DNA of 64,000 nucleotides, taken from the NCBI RefSeq assembly GCF_900187365.1, contig NZ_FYDG01000005.1, positions 124,001 to 188,000 on the forward strand. Reading direction: 5' to 3'. Below the pieces are notes generated by a model. That model was not told the origin of the DNA. It saw only the letters and a program-made list of their open reading frames with translations, and ran no database searches. Positions 1-9,046 of the stretch are shown here, in pieces. The DNA is from Rhodoblastus acidophilus (GTDB taxonomy: Bacteria; Pseudomonadota; Alphaproteobacteria; Rhizobiales; Beijerinckiaceae). The number at the start of each line of letters is the position of its first letter. The first letter of the stretch is position 1. The position numbers and the translations under genes are program-made.

Positions 1-1126
1 ACGCCTGGTCGCCATGGAGCGGAACGACGAGAACCTGCGCGGCGAGTCCGGCGAATTGCCGCAAGAACGCTTCGGGGCTCTTGGTCTTGAGCGCGCCATA
101 GATCAGCACGAGCGGCAGCGGCAGCACGGCGGCCCGTTCCGCCATCGCCTGCGCCAACGCCTTGGCGCCCGCCTCGTTGTGACCGCCGTCGAGCCAGATC
201 TCGGCGCCCCTCGGCAAGAGACCGGCGAGGCGGCCGCCGCCGAGATTTTGCAGCCGCGCCGGCCATTCGGCGCGGGTCATCCCCTGCTCGAAAGCCTGCG
301 GCGCGAGGTCGGGGAAGACGGCGCGCACGGCGGCCAGGGCGGCGCCGGCGTTGACCGTCTGATGCGCGCCCGGCAGGCGCGGCAAGGGCAGGTCGAGCAG
401 GCCCGACGCGTCCTCATAGATCAGCCGGCCGCCCTCGCGGCGCGACAGATAGTCCTGGCCGAAAATGCGGGGCCGCACGCCCAGGCGCGCCGCCTCCTGC
501 TCCAGCGCCGCCTGCGCGGCCGCGTCCTGCGCGGAAAACACCGCCGGCGCGCCGCGCTTGAGAATGCCCGCCTTTTCCCGCGCGATCGCCTCCAGGCTGT
601 CGCCGAGGAATTCGACATGATCCCGCGAGATCGGCGTGATCACCGCGCAGGCCGGCGCGTCGATCACATTGGTGGCGTCAAGGCGCCCGCCCAGCCCGAC
701 CTCCAGCAGCAGCACGTCGGCGGGATGCTCGGAGAACAGCTTGAAAGCGGCCGCCGTGGTCGCTTCGAAAAAGGTGATGGGCGCCCCGGCGTTGGCGGTC
801 TCCACCGCGTCGAACGCCGCGCTCAAGACCGCGTCGGAGACAAGTCTCCCTCCCGCGCGATCCGCCAGCCGGATGCGCTCGTTGAAGCGCACCAGATGGG
901 GCGAGGTATAGACATGAACGCCCAGGCCCGCCGCTTCGAGCGTCGCCCGCATGAAAGCGACGGTCGAGCCCTTGCCGTTGGTGCCGGCGACATGGATGAC
1001 CGCCGGCAGCCGCCGCTGCGGATCGCCGAGGGCGGCGAGCAAACGGTGCATGCGATCGAGCGCCAGATCGATCTTCTTGGGATGCAGATCGAGCAGGCGC
1101 GCGAGAATCGGATCCGTTGGAGACAT
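1..1126 (-). CDS. folC: bifunctional folylpolyglutamate synthase / dihydrofolate synthase FolC (3' part lost at window edge)
   Basis: Adds glutamate to dihydropteroate and to folates in the cytoplasm. Translation from the ATG gives [20 protein letters not shown], then the Mur-ligase-type P-loop GTNGKGST near residue 50, an LLLEVGLGGRLDATN segment and the SRDH segment that follows it, and further on the IWLDGGHNEAGAKA region of the C-terminal domain. All are FolC hallmarks. The ATG shares one base with the accD stop (TGATG), so translation is probably coupled to accD. About 375 codons are visible out of roughly 430-450 usual; the C-terminus lies outside the window. It is the last gene seen of a minus-strand set running from sppA. 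Identification is firm; only the end is unknown. Confidence 0.93.
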   Translation of the reverse strand, partial: MSPTDPILARLLDLHPKKIDLALDRMHRLLAALGDPQRRLPAVIHVAGTNGKGSTVAFMRATLEAAGLGVHVYTSPHLVRFNERIRLADRAGGRLVSDAVLSAAFDAVETANAGAPITFFEATTAAAFKLFSEHPADVLLLEVGLGGRLDATNVIDAPACAVITPISRDHVEFLGDSLEAIAREKAGILKRGAPAVFSAQDAAAQAALEQEAARLGVRPRIFGQDYLSRREGGRLIYEDASGLLDLPLPRLPGAHQTVNAGAALAAVRAVFPDLAPQAFEQGMTRAEWPARLQNLGGGRLAGLLPRGAEIWLDGGHNEAGAKALAQAMAERAAVLPLPLVLIYGALKTKSPEAFLRQFAGLAAQVLVVPLHGDQA

Positions 1127-1986
1127 CAGGCCGCTTCGGCGGGAACCTTCAACAACAGGCGGCAGACGCGGGCGAGCGTCTCCCGCATCTCCGAACGCGG
1201 CACGACCATGTCGACCATGCCATGCTTGAGCAGGTATTCGGAGCGCTGGAACCCTTCCGGCAGGCGCTCGCGAATGGTCTGCTCGATCACGCGGGCGCCG
1301 GCGAAGCCGATCACCGCGCCGGGCTCGGCCAGATGCAGGTCGCCCAGCATGGCGTAGGAGGCGGTGACGCCGCCCGTGGTCGGATTGGTCAGCACGACAA
1401 TATACGGCAGCTTGGCCTGCTTGAGCCGCTGCACCGCCACGGTGGTGCGGGGCATCTGCATCAGCGAGAACATGCCCTCCTGCATGCGCGCGCCGCCCGA
1501 GGCGGTGAAAATCACGAACGGCGTCTTGTGCTCGACCGCCCGCATCATGCCGGAGACGATGGCCTCGCCGGCCGCCATGCCCAGCGATCCCCCGAGAAAG
1601 TCGAAGTCCTGAACCGCGACGGTCATCTCCAGGCCCTGCACGGCGCCGGCGGCGAGCCTGATGGCGTCATAGGAGCCGGTTTTCAGCCGGTAGTCCTTGA
1701 TGCGATCCGTATAGCGTTTGACGTCGCGGAATTTGAGCGGATCGGCCGGCGCCTCCGGCAAGGGCAGGCTCTCGTAGAGGCCGTCGTCGAACAGGGCGTC
1801 GAGGCGCGCCTTGGCGGGAATGCGCATGTGATAGCCCGAACCGGGCACCACGAAGAGATTGGCTTCCAGATCCTTGTGGAACACCAGTTCGCCGCTCTCG
1901 GGGCATTTGACCCAGAGGTTTTCCGGCGTTTCACGCTTGAGGATCGAGCGGATCTTCGGAGGAACGACGTTGGAAATCCAGTTCAT
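1126..1986 (-). CDS. accD: acetyl-CoA carboxylase carboxyltransferase subunit beta
   Basis: Beta half of the carboxyltransferase that moves CO2 from biotin to acetyl-CoA, giving malonyl-CoA for fatty acid synthesis. The 286-residue protein begins [15 protein letters not shown] and carries the crotonase-fold core with the [12 protein letters not shown] oxyanion region and a [13 protein letters not shown] stretch. The N-terminal zinc ribbon of enterobacterial AccD is degenerate: the segment [13 protein letters not shown] has one cysteine and the second CxxC pair reads VVPGSGYH. From family knowledge this is common in alphaproteobacterial AccD, so I do not read it as damage. It lies 15 bp after trpA and overlaps folC by one base, the usual trp-accD-folC order. 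Confidence 0.96.
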   Translation of the reverse strand: MNWISNVVPPKIRSILKRETPENLWVKCPESGELVFHKDLEANLFVVPGSGYHMRIPAKARLDALFDDGLYESLPLPEAPADPLKFRDVKRYTDRIKDYRLKTGSYDAIRLAAGAVQGLEMTVAVQDFDFLGGSLGMAAGEAIVSGMMRAVEHKTPFVIFTASGGARMQEGMFSLMQMPRTTVAVQRLKQAKLPYIVVLTNPTTGGVTASYAMLGDLHLAEPGAVIGFAGARVIEQTIRERLPEGFQRSEYLLKHGMVDMVVPRSEMRETLARVCRLLLKVPAEAA

Positions 1987-2001
1987 GACATCGTCTCCTG
2001 C

Positions 2002-2829
2002 TCAGCGCCGCGCCGAGGCCACGCCGGCGGCGAGTTCGTTCACCAGTTTGCTGACCGCCGCGACCGCGGCCGGGCCGCCGCGATTGTCCGCGTCGAGCGT
2101 GCGCGCCAGCGCGTCGATGATGGCGGAGCCGACCACGACCGCATCGGCGTTGGCGCCGATTTCCGCCGCCGCCGCCGCGTCCTTGACGCCGAACCCGACC
2201 GCGACCGGAAGATCCGTATGGGCCTTGATCCGCCGCACCGCCGTGGCGACCTTGGAATAATCGGGCCGCTTCTGGCCCGTCACCCCGGTGACGGACACGT
2301 AATAGACAAAGCCCGACGTGTTCGCGAGCACGGCGGGCAGACGACGGTCGTCCGTCGTCGGCGTCGCCAGCCGGATGAAGCTCACGCCGGCGCGCAGCGC
2401 CGGAAGGCACAATTCCACGTCTTCCTCGGGCGGCAGATCGACCACGATCAGCCCGTCCACCCCGGCGGCTTTCGCATCGGCGAGGAAGCGATCGACGCCG
2501 TAGACGTAGATCGGATTGTAATAGCCCATCAGCACGATCGGCGTGTCGGCGTCGTCGCGGCGAAACGCCTCCACCTGCGCCAACACGCCCTTGAGCGTCA
2601 TGCCGGCGCGCATCGCCCGCAGGCCGGCGGCCTGGATGGCGGGACCGTCGGCCATCGGGTCGGAAAACGGCATGCCGACCTCGATAATGTCGGCGCCGGA
2701 CTTCGGCAGGGCCTTGAGAATATCCAGCGACAGCGCGGCGTCGGGATCGCCGGCCATGATGAACGTGACGAGCGCGGCGCGTTTTTCCGCGCGGCACTGC
2801 GCAAATCTTTTGTCGATGCGAGAAGTCAT
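2002..2829 (-). CDS. trpA: tryptophan synthase alpha subunit
   Basis: Cleaves indole-3-glycerol phosphate to indole and glyceraldehyde 3-phosphate; the indole is channelled to TrpB. The 275-residue TIM barrel shows the catalytic glutamate in [17 protein letters not shown], the aspartate region in [12 protein letters not shown], and the phosphate-binding AVGFGVKD and GSAIID loops. I chose the ATG giving [11 protein letters not shown], preceded by an AAGG ribosome site, over an in-frame ATG 12 codons upstream, because family members start here. It follows trpB after 61 bp and precedes accD by 15 bp. Regulation is probably through the operon promoter; I see no trp attenuator leader here. Confidence 0.95.
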   Translation of the reverse strand: MTSRIDKRFAQCRAEKRAALVTFIMAGDPDAALSLDILKALPKSGADIIEVGMPFSDPMADGPAIQAAGLRAMRAGMTLKGVLAQVEAFRRDDADTPIVLMGYYNPIYVYGVDRFLADAKAAGVDGLIVVDLPPEEDVELCLPALRAGVSFIRLATPTTDDRRLPAVLANTSGFVYYVSVTGVTGQKRPDYSKVATAVRRIKAHTDLPVAVGFGVKDAAAAAEIGANADAVVVGSAIIDALARTLDADNRGGPAAVAAVSKLVNELAAGVASARR

Positions 2830-2890
2830 GGCCTTGCCGGTTAGCACAGTGCGGAAGCCTTGCAAATGGACGGTGTGACGCAGCGGCGGT

Positions 2891-4108
2891 TCACATGCCC
2901 CCGAGATGGTCCGCCACCTGGAACAGATCCTTGTCGCCGCGTCCGGACAGACCGAGCACCATCAGATGGTCCCTGGGCATTTTCGGCGCGATCTCGATGA
3001 TCCTGGCCAGGGCGTGGGCCGGCTCCAGCGCGGGAATGATCCCCTCGAGCCGCGCGCACAACTGGAAGGCGGCGAGCGCCTCCTTGTCGGTCGCCGACAG
3101 ATAGGTCACGCGCCCCGTTTCCTTCAGCCAGGAATGTTCGGGACCGATGCCGGGATAGTCGAGGCCGGCGGAGATCGAATGGCCCTCGAGAATCTGGCCG
3201 TCGTCGTCCATCAGCAGATAGGTGCGGTTGCCGTGCAGCACGCCGGGACGGCCGCCGGCCAGCGACGCCGCATGGCCGTTCTCGACCTCCAGGCCATGCC
3301 CGGCCGCCTCGACGCCGTAAAGCGCGACGCTGGCGTCGTCGAGGAAGGGATGGAACAGGCCGATGGCGTTGGAGCCGCCGCCGATGCAGGCGAAGGCGCT
3401 GTCGGGCAGACGCCCCTCAAGCTCCAGCATCTGCTGCTTGGTTTCGTCGCCGATCACGCATTGGAAATCGCGCACCATCGCCGGGTAAGGATGCGGGCCG
3501 GCGGCGGTGCCGATGCAATAGAACGTGTTGTCGACATTGGTCACCCAGTCGCGCAGCGCCTCGTTCATGGCGTCCTTCAGCGTGCGGGCGCCCGACTGGA
3601 CCGGGACCACCTTGGCCCCGAGCATGTTCATGCGGAACACGTTGGGCTTTTGCCGCTCGACATCGACGGCGCCCATATAGACGATACATTCCAGGCCGAA
3701 GCGCGCGCAGGCGGTGGCGGTGGCGACGCCGTGCTGTCCCGCGCCGGTCTCGGCGATGATGCGCGACTTGCCCATGCGGCGGGCCAGCAGGATCTGGCCG
3801 AGCACGTTATTGATCTTGTGCGCGCCGGTGTGGTTGAGCTCCTCGCGCTTGAAATAGATTTTGGCGCCGCCGAGATGCTCGGTCATCCGTTCCGCGAAAT
3901 ACAGCGGGCTGGGCCGACCGACATAATGGGTGAGCAGGCCCCGCAGTTCGGCATGATAGGCCGGATCGCGCCGCGCGGCCTCGTAGGCCTCCTCCAGGGA
4001 CAGGATCAGGGGCATCAGCGTTTCCGCGACGAAGCGGCCGCCGAATATGCCAAAATGCCCCCGCGCATCGGGGCCTTGCCGCAGCGAATTGGATGCAAGA
4101 ACGGTCAT
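2891..4108 (-). CDS. trpB: tryptophan synthase beta subunit
   Basis: PLP enzyme joining indole and serine to make tryptophan, partner of TrpA. The 405-residue protein holds the PLP lysine in GAHKINN (about Lys98), the catalytic glutamate in AETGAGQHG, and the glycine-rich phosphate loop [10 protein letters not shown]. The open frame extends 156 codons upstream, but that part overlaps trpF in another frame. The ATG giving [17 protein letters not shown] matches family length, lies 29 bp after trpF and is the sensible start. Order trpF-trpB-trpA is the standard alphaproteobacterial arrangement. Confidence 0.96.
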   Translation of the reverse strand: MTVLASNSLRQGPDARGHFGIFGGRFVAETLMPLILSLEEAYEAARRDPAYHAELRGLLTHYVGRPSPLYFAERMTEHLGGAKIYFKREELNHTGAHKINNVLGQILLARRMGKSRIIAETGAGQHGVATATACARFGLECIVYMGAVDVERQKPNVFRMNMLGAKVVPVQSGARTLKDAMNEALRDWVTNVDNTFYCIGTAAGPHPYPAMVRDFQCVIGDETKQQMLELEGRLPDSAFACIGGGSNAIGLFHPFLDDASVALYGVEAAGHGLEVENGHAASLAGGRPGVLHGNRTYLLMDDDGQILEGHSISAGLDYPGIGPEHSWLKETGRVTYLSATDKEALAAFQLCARLEGIIPALEPAHALARIIEIAPKMPRDHLMVLGLSGRGDKDLFQVADHLGGM

Positions 4109-4137
4109 GGGACTCTGCTCGATTGGAAGCGGCTGTC

Positions 4138-4812
4138 TTAAACGCTTCCGGTCGCCAGGCCAAGCTGATCTTGCGCAAGCCGCGCCGCGGCGACGAACGC
4201 CCGGATCTTGGCGAGGGATTTTTGGCCCGGACCATCCTCGACCCCGGACGAGACGTCCACGCCCGGCGTCCCGGTCAGACGGACGGCCTCGCCGACATTG
4301 TCCGGCGTCAATCCGCCCGAAAGCATCCAGGGCGCGCCCGGCGAAAAATCCCTGACCAGCGTCCAATCGAAGGCCAGGCCGTTGCCACCGGGCAAGAGGC
4401 CGTTTTTCGGCGGCTTGGCGTCGAGCAACAGCCGGTCGGCCACGCCCCGATAAGTTTCCGCACCCGCGAGATCGTCGGAATCGGCCACGCCGAAAGCCTT
4501 GAGAATCGGGACGCCAAAGGTCTTGCGGATGTCGGCGACGCGATCGGGCGTCTCCGCGCCGTGCAATTGCAGCCAATCCGGCCGCATCGCCCGCACCACC
4601 GCGTCGATCTGCCCGTCCTCAGGATTGACCAGCAACGCCACTGTCTGCGCCCTGCCCTCGACCCGCCGCGACACTTCGCCCGCAGCCGCCAGCGACAGAT
4701 GGCGCGGGCTTTTCGGGAAAAACACAAAGCCGATCATATCCGCGCCCGCATCGAGCGCGGCGGCGAGAGCTTCATGCGTCGTCACGCCGCAAATCTTGAC
4801 GGTCAGCGGCAT
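4138..4812 (-). CDS. trpF: phosphoribosylanthranilate isomerase
   Basis: Isomerises N-(5-phosphoribosyl)anthranilate to CdRP, the third step of tryptophan synthesis. This 224-residue single-domain TIM barrel begins [10 protein letters not shown], with the general base Cys in KICG. It carries the [15 protein letters not shown] motif, the LQLHG strand, and the [15 protein letters not shown] phosphate-binding end with the general-acid aspartate. It is a free-standing TrpF, not fused to TrpC. It starts 7 bp after the LapA-like gene and is followed by trpB, so one transcript is likely. Confidence 0.95.
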   Translation of the reverse strand: MPLTVKICGVTTHEALAAALDAGADMIGFVFFPKSPRHLSLAAAGEVSRRVEGRAQTVALLVNPEDGQIDAVVRAMRPDWLQLHGAETPDRVADIRKTFGVPILKAFGVADSDDLAGAETYRGVADRLLLDAKPPKNGLLPGGNGLAFDWTLVRDFSPGAPWMLSGGLTPDNVGEAVRLTGTPGVDVSSGVEDGPGQKSLAKIRAFVAAARLAQDQLGLATGSV

Positions 4813-4819
4813 GGCGACG

Positions 4820-5179
4820 TCAGTTTTTCGGGCGGGAGACCGGCAGAGCGGGCGTTCCCGGCGCGGCCGGAGTCATCTGGTTGCGCAGGGCTTCGTTCTC
4901 GGCCCGCAACGCCGCCCACTTGCGCGAGGCTTCCCGCGCCGCCTTGCGGTGCCGCCCCTGCCGCACCCAGGTCGACGACCCGCCGAGCACCACGCCCACC
5001 ATCATCGCGCCGACCACCAGAAGGTAGAGCGGGACGGCGAAGGTGGGCAACGGAAGGTCAGGCAGGTTGAACGGATCTGTGGAAACGGGGACCGGACTCC
5101 GGTTCGCCAGCGAAAACCCCAGCAGCAACACAGCGAAGGGCGCGAGGATAAGGAAACGCAAGACCGCACGCATCGCCAA
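4820..5179 (-). CDS. LapA-domain (DUF1049) inner-membrane protein
   Basis: Small membrane protein of the lipopolysaccharide assembly protein A domain family. The 119 residues show two hydrophobic helices (about residues 8-25 and 50-68), an SLANRSPVPVS link with the asparagine typical of the family, and a cytoplasmic basic coiled-coil-like tail (RHRKAAREASRKWAALRAENEALRNQ) ending in a proline/alanine-rich stretch. In enterobacteria LapA helps control LPS synthesis; a role here is inferred from the domain and not proven. A second ATG two codons in could also start it. It sits between ihfB (18 bp) and trpF (7 bp), a placement common in Hyphomicrobiales. Confidence 0.82.
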   Translation of the reverse strand: MAMRAVLRFLILAPFAVLLLGFSLANRSPVPVSTDPFNLPDLPLPTFAVPLYLLVVGAMMVGVVLGGSSTWVRQGRHRKAAREASRKWAALRAENEALRNQMTPAAPGTPALPVSRPKN

Positions 5180-5197
5180 TTCTCCAACTCAGCAGCA

Positions 5198-5488
5198 TCA
5201 GGCTTCCGACGAATCGTTCAGCCGCTCGCGCAGTTCCTTGCCGGTCTTGAAAAACGGCACGAACTTCTCGTCGACTTCAACATGGTCGCCGGTTCGGGGG
5301 TTCCGCCCGATCCGGGCGTCCCTCTTTTTCACGGAAAAGGCCCCGAAACCGCGCAATTCAACCCGGTCGCCGCGGGCGAGCGCGTCGGTCACTTCGTCCA
5401 GAATCGCGTTGACGATATTTTCGACATCGCGAAGATATAAATGAGGATTGCGGTCGGCAATGCGTTGAACAAGTTCGGATTTAATCAC
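5198..5488 (-). CDS. ihfB: integration host factor subunit beta
   Basis: DNA-bending, sequence-specific nucleoid protein that works with IhfA. The 96 residues start [17 protein letters not shown] and include the [15 protein letters not shown] core and the beta-arm [12 protein letters not shown] with its intercalating proline. The beta assignment, rather than HU, rests on the VELRGFG and [19 protein letters not shown] segments and on placement between sppA and the LapA-like gene, the standard ihfB position in this class. Confidence 0.93.
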   Translation of the reverse strand: MIKSELVQRIADRNPHLYLRDVENIVNAILDEVTDALARGDRVELRGFGAFSVKKRDARIGRNPRTGDHVEVDEKFVPFFKTGKELRERLNDSSEA

Positions 5489-5527
5489 GGAAGTTATCCC
5501 GATAACAACCAGATCGCGCGATCATCG

Positions 5528-6496
5528 CTATTGGTCTCGGCCAACGTGCCAAATCGCCAATAGCCCGTCAAGTGTTGCTTGTCCCTGCACATTCTCCATC
5601 TGCGACGCGAACCGCTCCAACGGCTCCACTCCGGCGGCGCCTAACAGCGCCCCCGCCGCGCTGAACAGATTGAACGGCTTGCCGACGGCGTTCTTCTTCC
5701 ATTCCTTTACGGGCAGCCCCTTGGCGATTCCGCGCTCGCGCTCCAACCAGGCCAGAGCTTCGCGCTCGCCGCCGAATTCGTCGATCAGTTTCAAATCCTT
5801 GCCCTGGCGCCCGGTGAAGACCCGGCCGTCGGACACGGCGGCCAATTGGGCGTCGTCGAGGCCGCGACGCTCCTTCACGACGGACTTGAACCAGGAATAG
5901 CTGTCGGCCACCAGGGCGTCGACGGCGGCCTTGGCCGCCTCGCTGGTCGGCTCCAGCCCGTTGGGAGCCGCCTTGAGCGGCGAGGACTTGATCGTCTCGA
6001 CCTTGACCCCGATCGTATCGAGCAATTTGGCGACATTGGGGATCTGGAACAGCACGCCAATCGAGCCGATCAGCGAATTGCCGTCGGCCACGATATGATC
6101 GGCGCCGAGCGCGACAATATATCCGCCGGAGGCCGCCATGGTGTCGACCACCGCCACCACCGGCTTCTTCTGCGCGAGGCGGCGCAGCTCGTCATAAATA
6201 TGTTCCGAGCCGGTTACCGTGCCGCCGGGGCTTGAGACCTGAACCAGAACGGCGGTCGCGCTCGACTCGTCGATCGACTTGATCAGCTTCAGCGTGTCGC
6301 GGTCGCCGGTGATCAGGCCGTTGATTTCGAGCCGGGCGATATGGGGCGCCAAATGGCCGGCGTCCCCGGCGAAGCGGCCGGCGGCGACCAGCAGCGCGAC
6401 GACGGCGAGGGCCAGCGCGGCGAGGCGCCAGCGCGTCAATTTGCGGCGCAACTGCCGGCGATCGAGAACGGTTTCGACAGGCGTCGTCTGGCTCAT
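5528..6496 (-). CDS. sppA: signal peptide peptidase SppA (short form)
   Basis: Membrane-anchored serine protease that degrades cleaved signal peptides. The 322-residue protein has one N-terminal membrane helix (about residues 24-42, LAALALAVVALLVAAG), then a ClpP/crotonase-like domain. The nucleophile is Ser123 in MAASGGYIVA and the general base is probably Lys175 in SPLKAAPN. It is the short single-domain type, not the 600-residue E. coli form. I chose the ATG giving MSQTTPVETV, preceded by AAGGGAG; the frame is open further upstream but that stretch lies over the promoter and rpsA terminator. First gene of the set that runs to folC. Confidence 0.93.
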   Translation of the reverse strand: MSQTTPVETVLDRRQLRRKLTRWRLAALALAVVALLVAAGRFAGDAGHLAPHIARLEINGLITGDRDTLKLIKSIDESSATAVLVQVSSPGGTVTGSEHIYDELRRLAQKKPVVAVVDTMAASGGYIVALGADHIVADGNSLIGSIGVLFQIPNVAKLLDTIGVKVETIKSSPLKAAPNGLEPTSEAAKAAVDALVADSYSWFKSVVKERRGLDDAQLAAVSDGRVFTGRQGKDLKLIDEFGGEREALAWLERERGIAKGLPVKEWKKNAVGKPFNLFSAAGALLGAAGVEPLERFASQMENVQGQATLDGLLAIWHVGRDQ

Positions 6497-6518
6497 GGCG
6501 GAACTCCCTTGCCGTCCC

Positions 6519-6547
6519 CATTTAGGCGTTCGATCGGCAAAGCTCAA
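6519..6547 (-). promoter_or_regulatory. putative sigma-70 promoter for sppA-ihfB-lapA-trpFBA-accD-folC
   Basis: Read on the minus strand: -35 TTGAGC and -10 TAAATG separated by exactly 17 bp, ending 22 bp before the sppA ATG. It lies just downstream of the rpsA terminator, where a promoter for the next unit is needed. Consensus match only; not experimentally supported. Confidence 0.5.
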
Positions 6548-6581
6548 TGCGTCGGCCGCGCCAACCCGTTCGAACGGCATG

Positions 6582-6613
6582 AAAAAGCCCCGTGCGCAGG
6601 ACGCGCACGGGGC
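6582..6613 (-). terminator. rho-independent terminator of rpsA
   Basis: Perfect 11-bp GC stem (GCCCCGTGCGC with its complement) closed by a 5-base loop. On the minus strand it is followed by five T residues. It lies 25 bp past the rpsA stop and separates rpsA from the sppA operon. Confidence 0.9.
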
Positions 6614-6638
6614 CAAATCTGTCACGCGAGAGGCGGAA

Positions 6639-8360
6639 TTACTTGCCTTCGCGAGCCTTGAGCGCGGCGCCGAGAATGTCGCCGAGCGAAGCGCCCGAGT
6701 CGGCGGAGCCATATTGCGCGATGGCCTCCTTCTCCTCGGCCACTTCCAGCGCCTTGATCGACACGGAGATCTTGCGCGCCTTGCGGTCGAACAGGGTGAC
6801 GCGGGAGTCGACCTTCTCGCCGACGGCGAAGCGCTCGGGGCGCTGGTCGGCGCGATCGCGCGCGAGTTCGTTGCGCTTGATGAAGGCCTGGAGGTCGGTG
6901 CCGATGATCTTGACTTCAAGACCGCCTTCCTTGACCTCAAGGATTTCGCAGGTCACGACAGCGCCCTTCTTGACTTCGCCTTCCTCGCCGACCGGCGCGG
7001 AAGCGAAGGGGTCGCCGCCAAGCTGCTTGATGCCGAGCGAGATGCGCTCCTTTTCGACATCGACGTCGAGAACGCGGGCGCGGACGACCTCGCCCTTCTT
7101 GTAGTCTTCGATGGCCTGCTCGCCCGGACGGTTCCAGTCGAGGTCGGACAGGTGGACCATGCCGTCGACGTCGCCGTCGAGACCGATGAACAGACCGAAT
7201 TCGGTCTTGTTCTTGACCTCGCCCTCGACGTCAGAGCCGACCGGGTGCTTCTCGGCGAAGGCTTCCCAGGGGTTCTGCAGGGTCTGCTTGAGGCCCAGCG
7301 AAATGCGGCGCTTGACGGAATCGACTTCCAGCACCTGCACGTCGACTTCCTGGCTGGTCGAGACGATCTTGCCGGGATGGACGTTCTTCTTGGTCCAGGA
7401 CATTTCGGAGACGTGGATCAGGCCTTCGATGCCCGGCTCCAGCTCGACGAACGCGCCGTAGTCGGTGATGTTGGTCACGCGGCCATGGAAGCGGGCGTTG
7501 ATCGGGTACTTGGCCTCGATGCCCTGCCACGGATCGTCCTGAAGCTGCTTCATGCCCAGGGAGATGCGGTGGGTCTCGTGGTTGATCTTGATGATCTTGA
7601 CCTTGACCGTCTGACCGATGTTGAGCACTTCGGACGGATGGTTGACGCGACGCCAGGCGATGTCGGTGACATGCAGCAGGCCGTCGATGCCGCCGAGATC
7701 CACGAACGCGCCGTAATCGGTGATGTTCTTGACGACGCCGTCGATCACCAGACCTTCTTCGAGGTTGGCGACGATCTCATGACGCTGCTCGGCGCGGCTC
7801 TCTTCGAGCACGGTGCGGCGCGACACGACGATATTGCCGCGGCGGCGATCCATTTTCAGGATCTGGAACGGCTGCGGCACGCCCAGCAGCGGGGTGACGT
7901 CGCGGATCGGGCGGATATCGACCTGCGAGCGCGGCAGGAAGGCCACGGCGCCGTCGAGATCGACGGTGAAGCCGCCCTTGACCTGGTTGAAGATGACGCC
8001 GTCAACCTTTTCGTTGGCCTCGAAGGCCTTTTCGAGCTTGACCCAGCTCTCTTCGCGGCGGGCCTTCTCACGGGAGATCACCGCTTCGCCGAGCGCATTC
8101 TCGACGCGCTCCAGATAAACTTCGACTTCATCGCCGACGCCGGGGGCCGGATCGCGGCCATGGCCGGTAAATTCCTTGAGGGCGACGCGTCCTTCGGTCT
8201 TCAGACCGATGTCGATGACCGCGACGTCCTTTTCAATGGCGACCACACGTCCCTTGACCACCGAGCCTTCGAAGGCTTCGCTCTCGCCGTAGGATTCGGC
8301 GAGCAGGGCGGCAAAATCGTCGCGGGACGGGTTCATACCCGTGTTGTTGGCAGAGGACAT
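6639..8360 (-). CDS. rpsA: 30S ribosomal protein S1
   Basis: Largest small-subunit protein; binds mRNA and unwinds it for initiation. The 573 residues contain six S1 RNA-binding repeats. The repeat cores can be read as GRVVAIEKDVAVIDIGLKTEG, GVIFNQVKGGFTVDLDG, GVVKNITDYGAFVDLGGIDG, GRVTNITDYGAFVELEPGIEG, GEVKNKTEFGLFIGLDGDVDG and the last repeat near VTCEILEVKEGGLEVKI. The ATG giving MSSANNTGMNPSRDD follows a strong AGGAGA site, so I reject the longer frame. Usually cmk lies upstream in this class; here rpsT is the upstream neighbour and rpsA has its own terminator. Autoregulation by S1 is known in E. coli and only inferred here. Confidence 0.97.
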   Translation of the reverse strand: MSSANNTGMNPSRDDFAALLAESYGESEAFEGSVVKGRVVAIEKDVAVIDIGLKTEGRVALKEFTGHGRDPAPGVGDEVEVYLERVENALGEAVISREKARREESWVKLEKAFEANEKVDGVIFNQVKGGFTVDLDGAVAFLPRSQVDIRPIRDVTPLLGVPQPFQILKMDRRRGNIVVSRRTVLEESRAEQRHEIVANLEEGLVIDGVVKNITDYGAFVDLGGIDGLLHVTDIAWRRVNHPSEVLNIGQTVKVKIIKINHETHRISLGMKQLQDDPWQGIEAKYPINARFHGRVTNITDYGAFVELEPGIEGLIHVSEMSWTKKNVHPGKIVSTSQEVDVQVLEVDSVKRRISLGLKQTLQNPWEAFAEKHPVGSDVEGEVKNKTEFGLFIGLDGDVDGMVHLSDLDWNRPGEQAIEDYKKGEVVRARVLDVDVEKERISLGIKQLGGDPFASAPVGEEGEVKKGAVVTCEILEVKEGGLEVKIIGTDLQAFIKRNELARDRADQRPERFAVGEKVDSRVTLFDRKARKISVSIKALEVAEEKEAIAQYGSADSGASLGDILGAALKAREGK

Positions 8361-8500
8361 ACTTTCTCCTGAAATGCCCTTTCGGGCGCGCGCCGGAATA
8401 AGGTTGGTGTTGCGTTTGCTTTCGTCCGCGAGCGCGCATCCCGAGGGATGCGTCCCGTCCTGAAGGGCGGCCGGCGCGGGCCAGCGAACAGAAAGCGGGT
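8361..8500 (-). promoter_or_regulatory. structured 5' leader of rpsA
   Basis: About 140 bp between the likely start of transcription and the ATG, with no gene. On the minus strand it holds a 7-bp hairpin with a CTCG tetraloop (8435-8452) and a 4-bp stem with a GAAA tetraloop (8376-8387) directly before the AGGAGA ribosome site. Such structure could serve S1 feedback on its own mRNA; that is inference. Confidence 0.4.
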
Positions 8501-8508
8501 TGTACCGT

Positions 8509-8537
8509 TCCTTAACAAAGGTGCGGCTTTTCCACAA
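8509..8537 (-). promoter_or_regulatory. candidate promoter of rpsA
   Basis: On the minus strand: TTGTGG and TAAGGA, spaced 17 bp. It lies between the rpsT terminator and the rpsA leader, where rpsA needs its own promoter. The -10 match is moderate. Confidence 0.35.
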
Positions 8538-8582
8538 GGCGCTTGCGGCGCGGTCTTGCAGATGTGAACGGCGGGGCGCCGC

Positions 8583-8614
8583 TTAAAAATAAACCCCGGC
8601 GGGGCCGGGGTTTT
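8583..8614 (-). terminator. rho-independent terminator of rpsT
   Basis: A 9-bp stem (AACCCCGGC and its complement) with a 3-base loop, followed on the minus strand by TTTATTTTTA. It begins 24 bp after the rpsT stop. A short T-run also follows on the plus strand, so it may act both ways. Confidence 0.88.
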
Positions 8615-8637
8615 GGGCGCGACGCGGTCGCGAAGGC

Positions 8638-8910
8638 TCAGGCGGTCGCGCCGAGCGCCTTGACGCGGGCGCTGAGGCGCGAAACCTTGCGCGACGCCGT
8701 ATTCTTGTGAACGATGCCCTTCTGGGCGGCGCGCATCAGGATCGGCTCGGCGACGGCGAGCGCGGTCTTGGCGGCGGTCTGGTCGCCGGAGGAAATGGCT
8801 TCCTCGACCTTGCGCAGGAAGGTGCGCATCTTGCTGCGACGCTGACGGTTCACCGCGGTGCGGCGGTCGATCTGACGGACGGCCTTTTTAGCCGATTTGG
8901 TATTGGCCAT
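8638..8910 (-). CDS. rpsT: 30S ribosomal protein S20
   Basis: Small-subunit protein that binds 16S rRNA in the body of the 30S. The 90 residues begin [20 protein letters not shown] and are a basic helical bundle with the family's [16 protein letters not shown]-terminal half. Monocistronic: it has a near-consensus promoter upstream and a terminator downstream. In many alphaproteobacteria rpsT sits beside dnaA, with enoyl-CoA hydratase on its other side. The hydratase is here (9047-9820) but dnaA is not. Confidence 0.97.
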   Translation of the reverse strand: MANTKSAKKAVRQIDRRTAVNRQRRSKMRTFLRKVEEAISSGDQTAAKTALAVAEPILMRAAQKGIVHKNTASRKVSRLSARVKALGATA

Positions 8911-8996
8911 TGTGTTCCCCGGACAAACGCATGCCCAATCCAGGGGGCCGCGCGTAAAACCATGACGGCGCCGATTACTGGCGCCGAGAGTGGACG

Positions 8997-9026
8997 CTTA
9001 TATGCAGGAAAGCGCCAAGTCGTCAA
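8997..9026 (-). promoter_or_regulatory. promoter of rpsT
   Basis: On the minus strand: -35 TTGACG and -10 TATAAG with 18 bp between them (17 if the -10 is read as ATATAA). It lies about 90 bp before the rpsT ATG and just after the end of the enoyl-CoA hydratase gene. It is the best sigma-70 match I noted in the window. Confidence 0.7.
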
Positions 9027-9046
9027 CGCCAGAATCGTCAGGCGCC

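Noticed and set aside
6279-8372. 697-codon open frame on the plus strand
   Set aside because: Antisense to rpsA and sppA. The apparent regular pattern is the shadow of the six S1 repeats.
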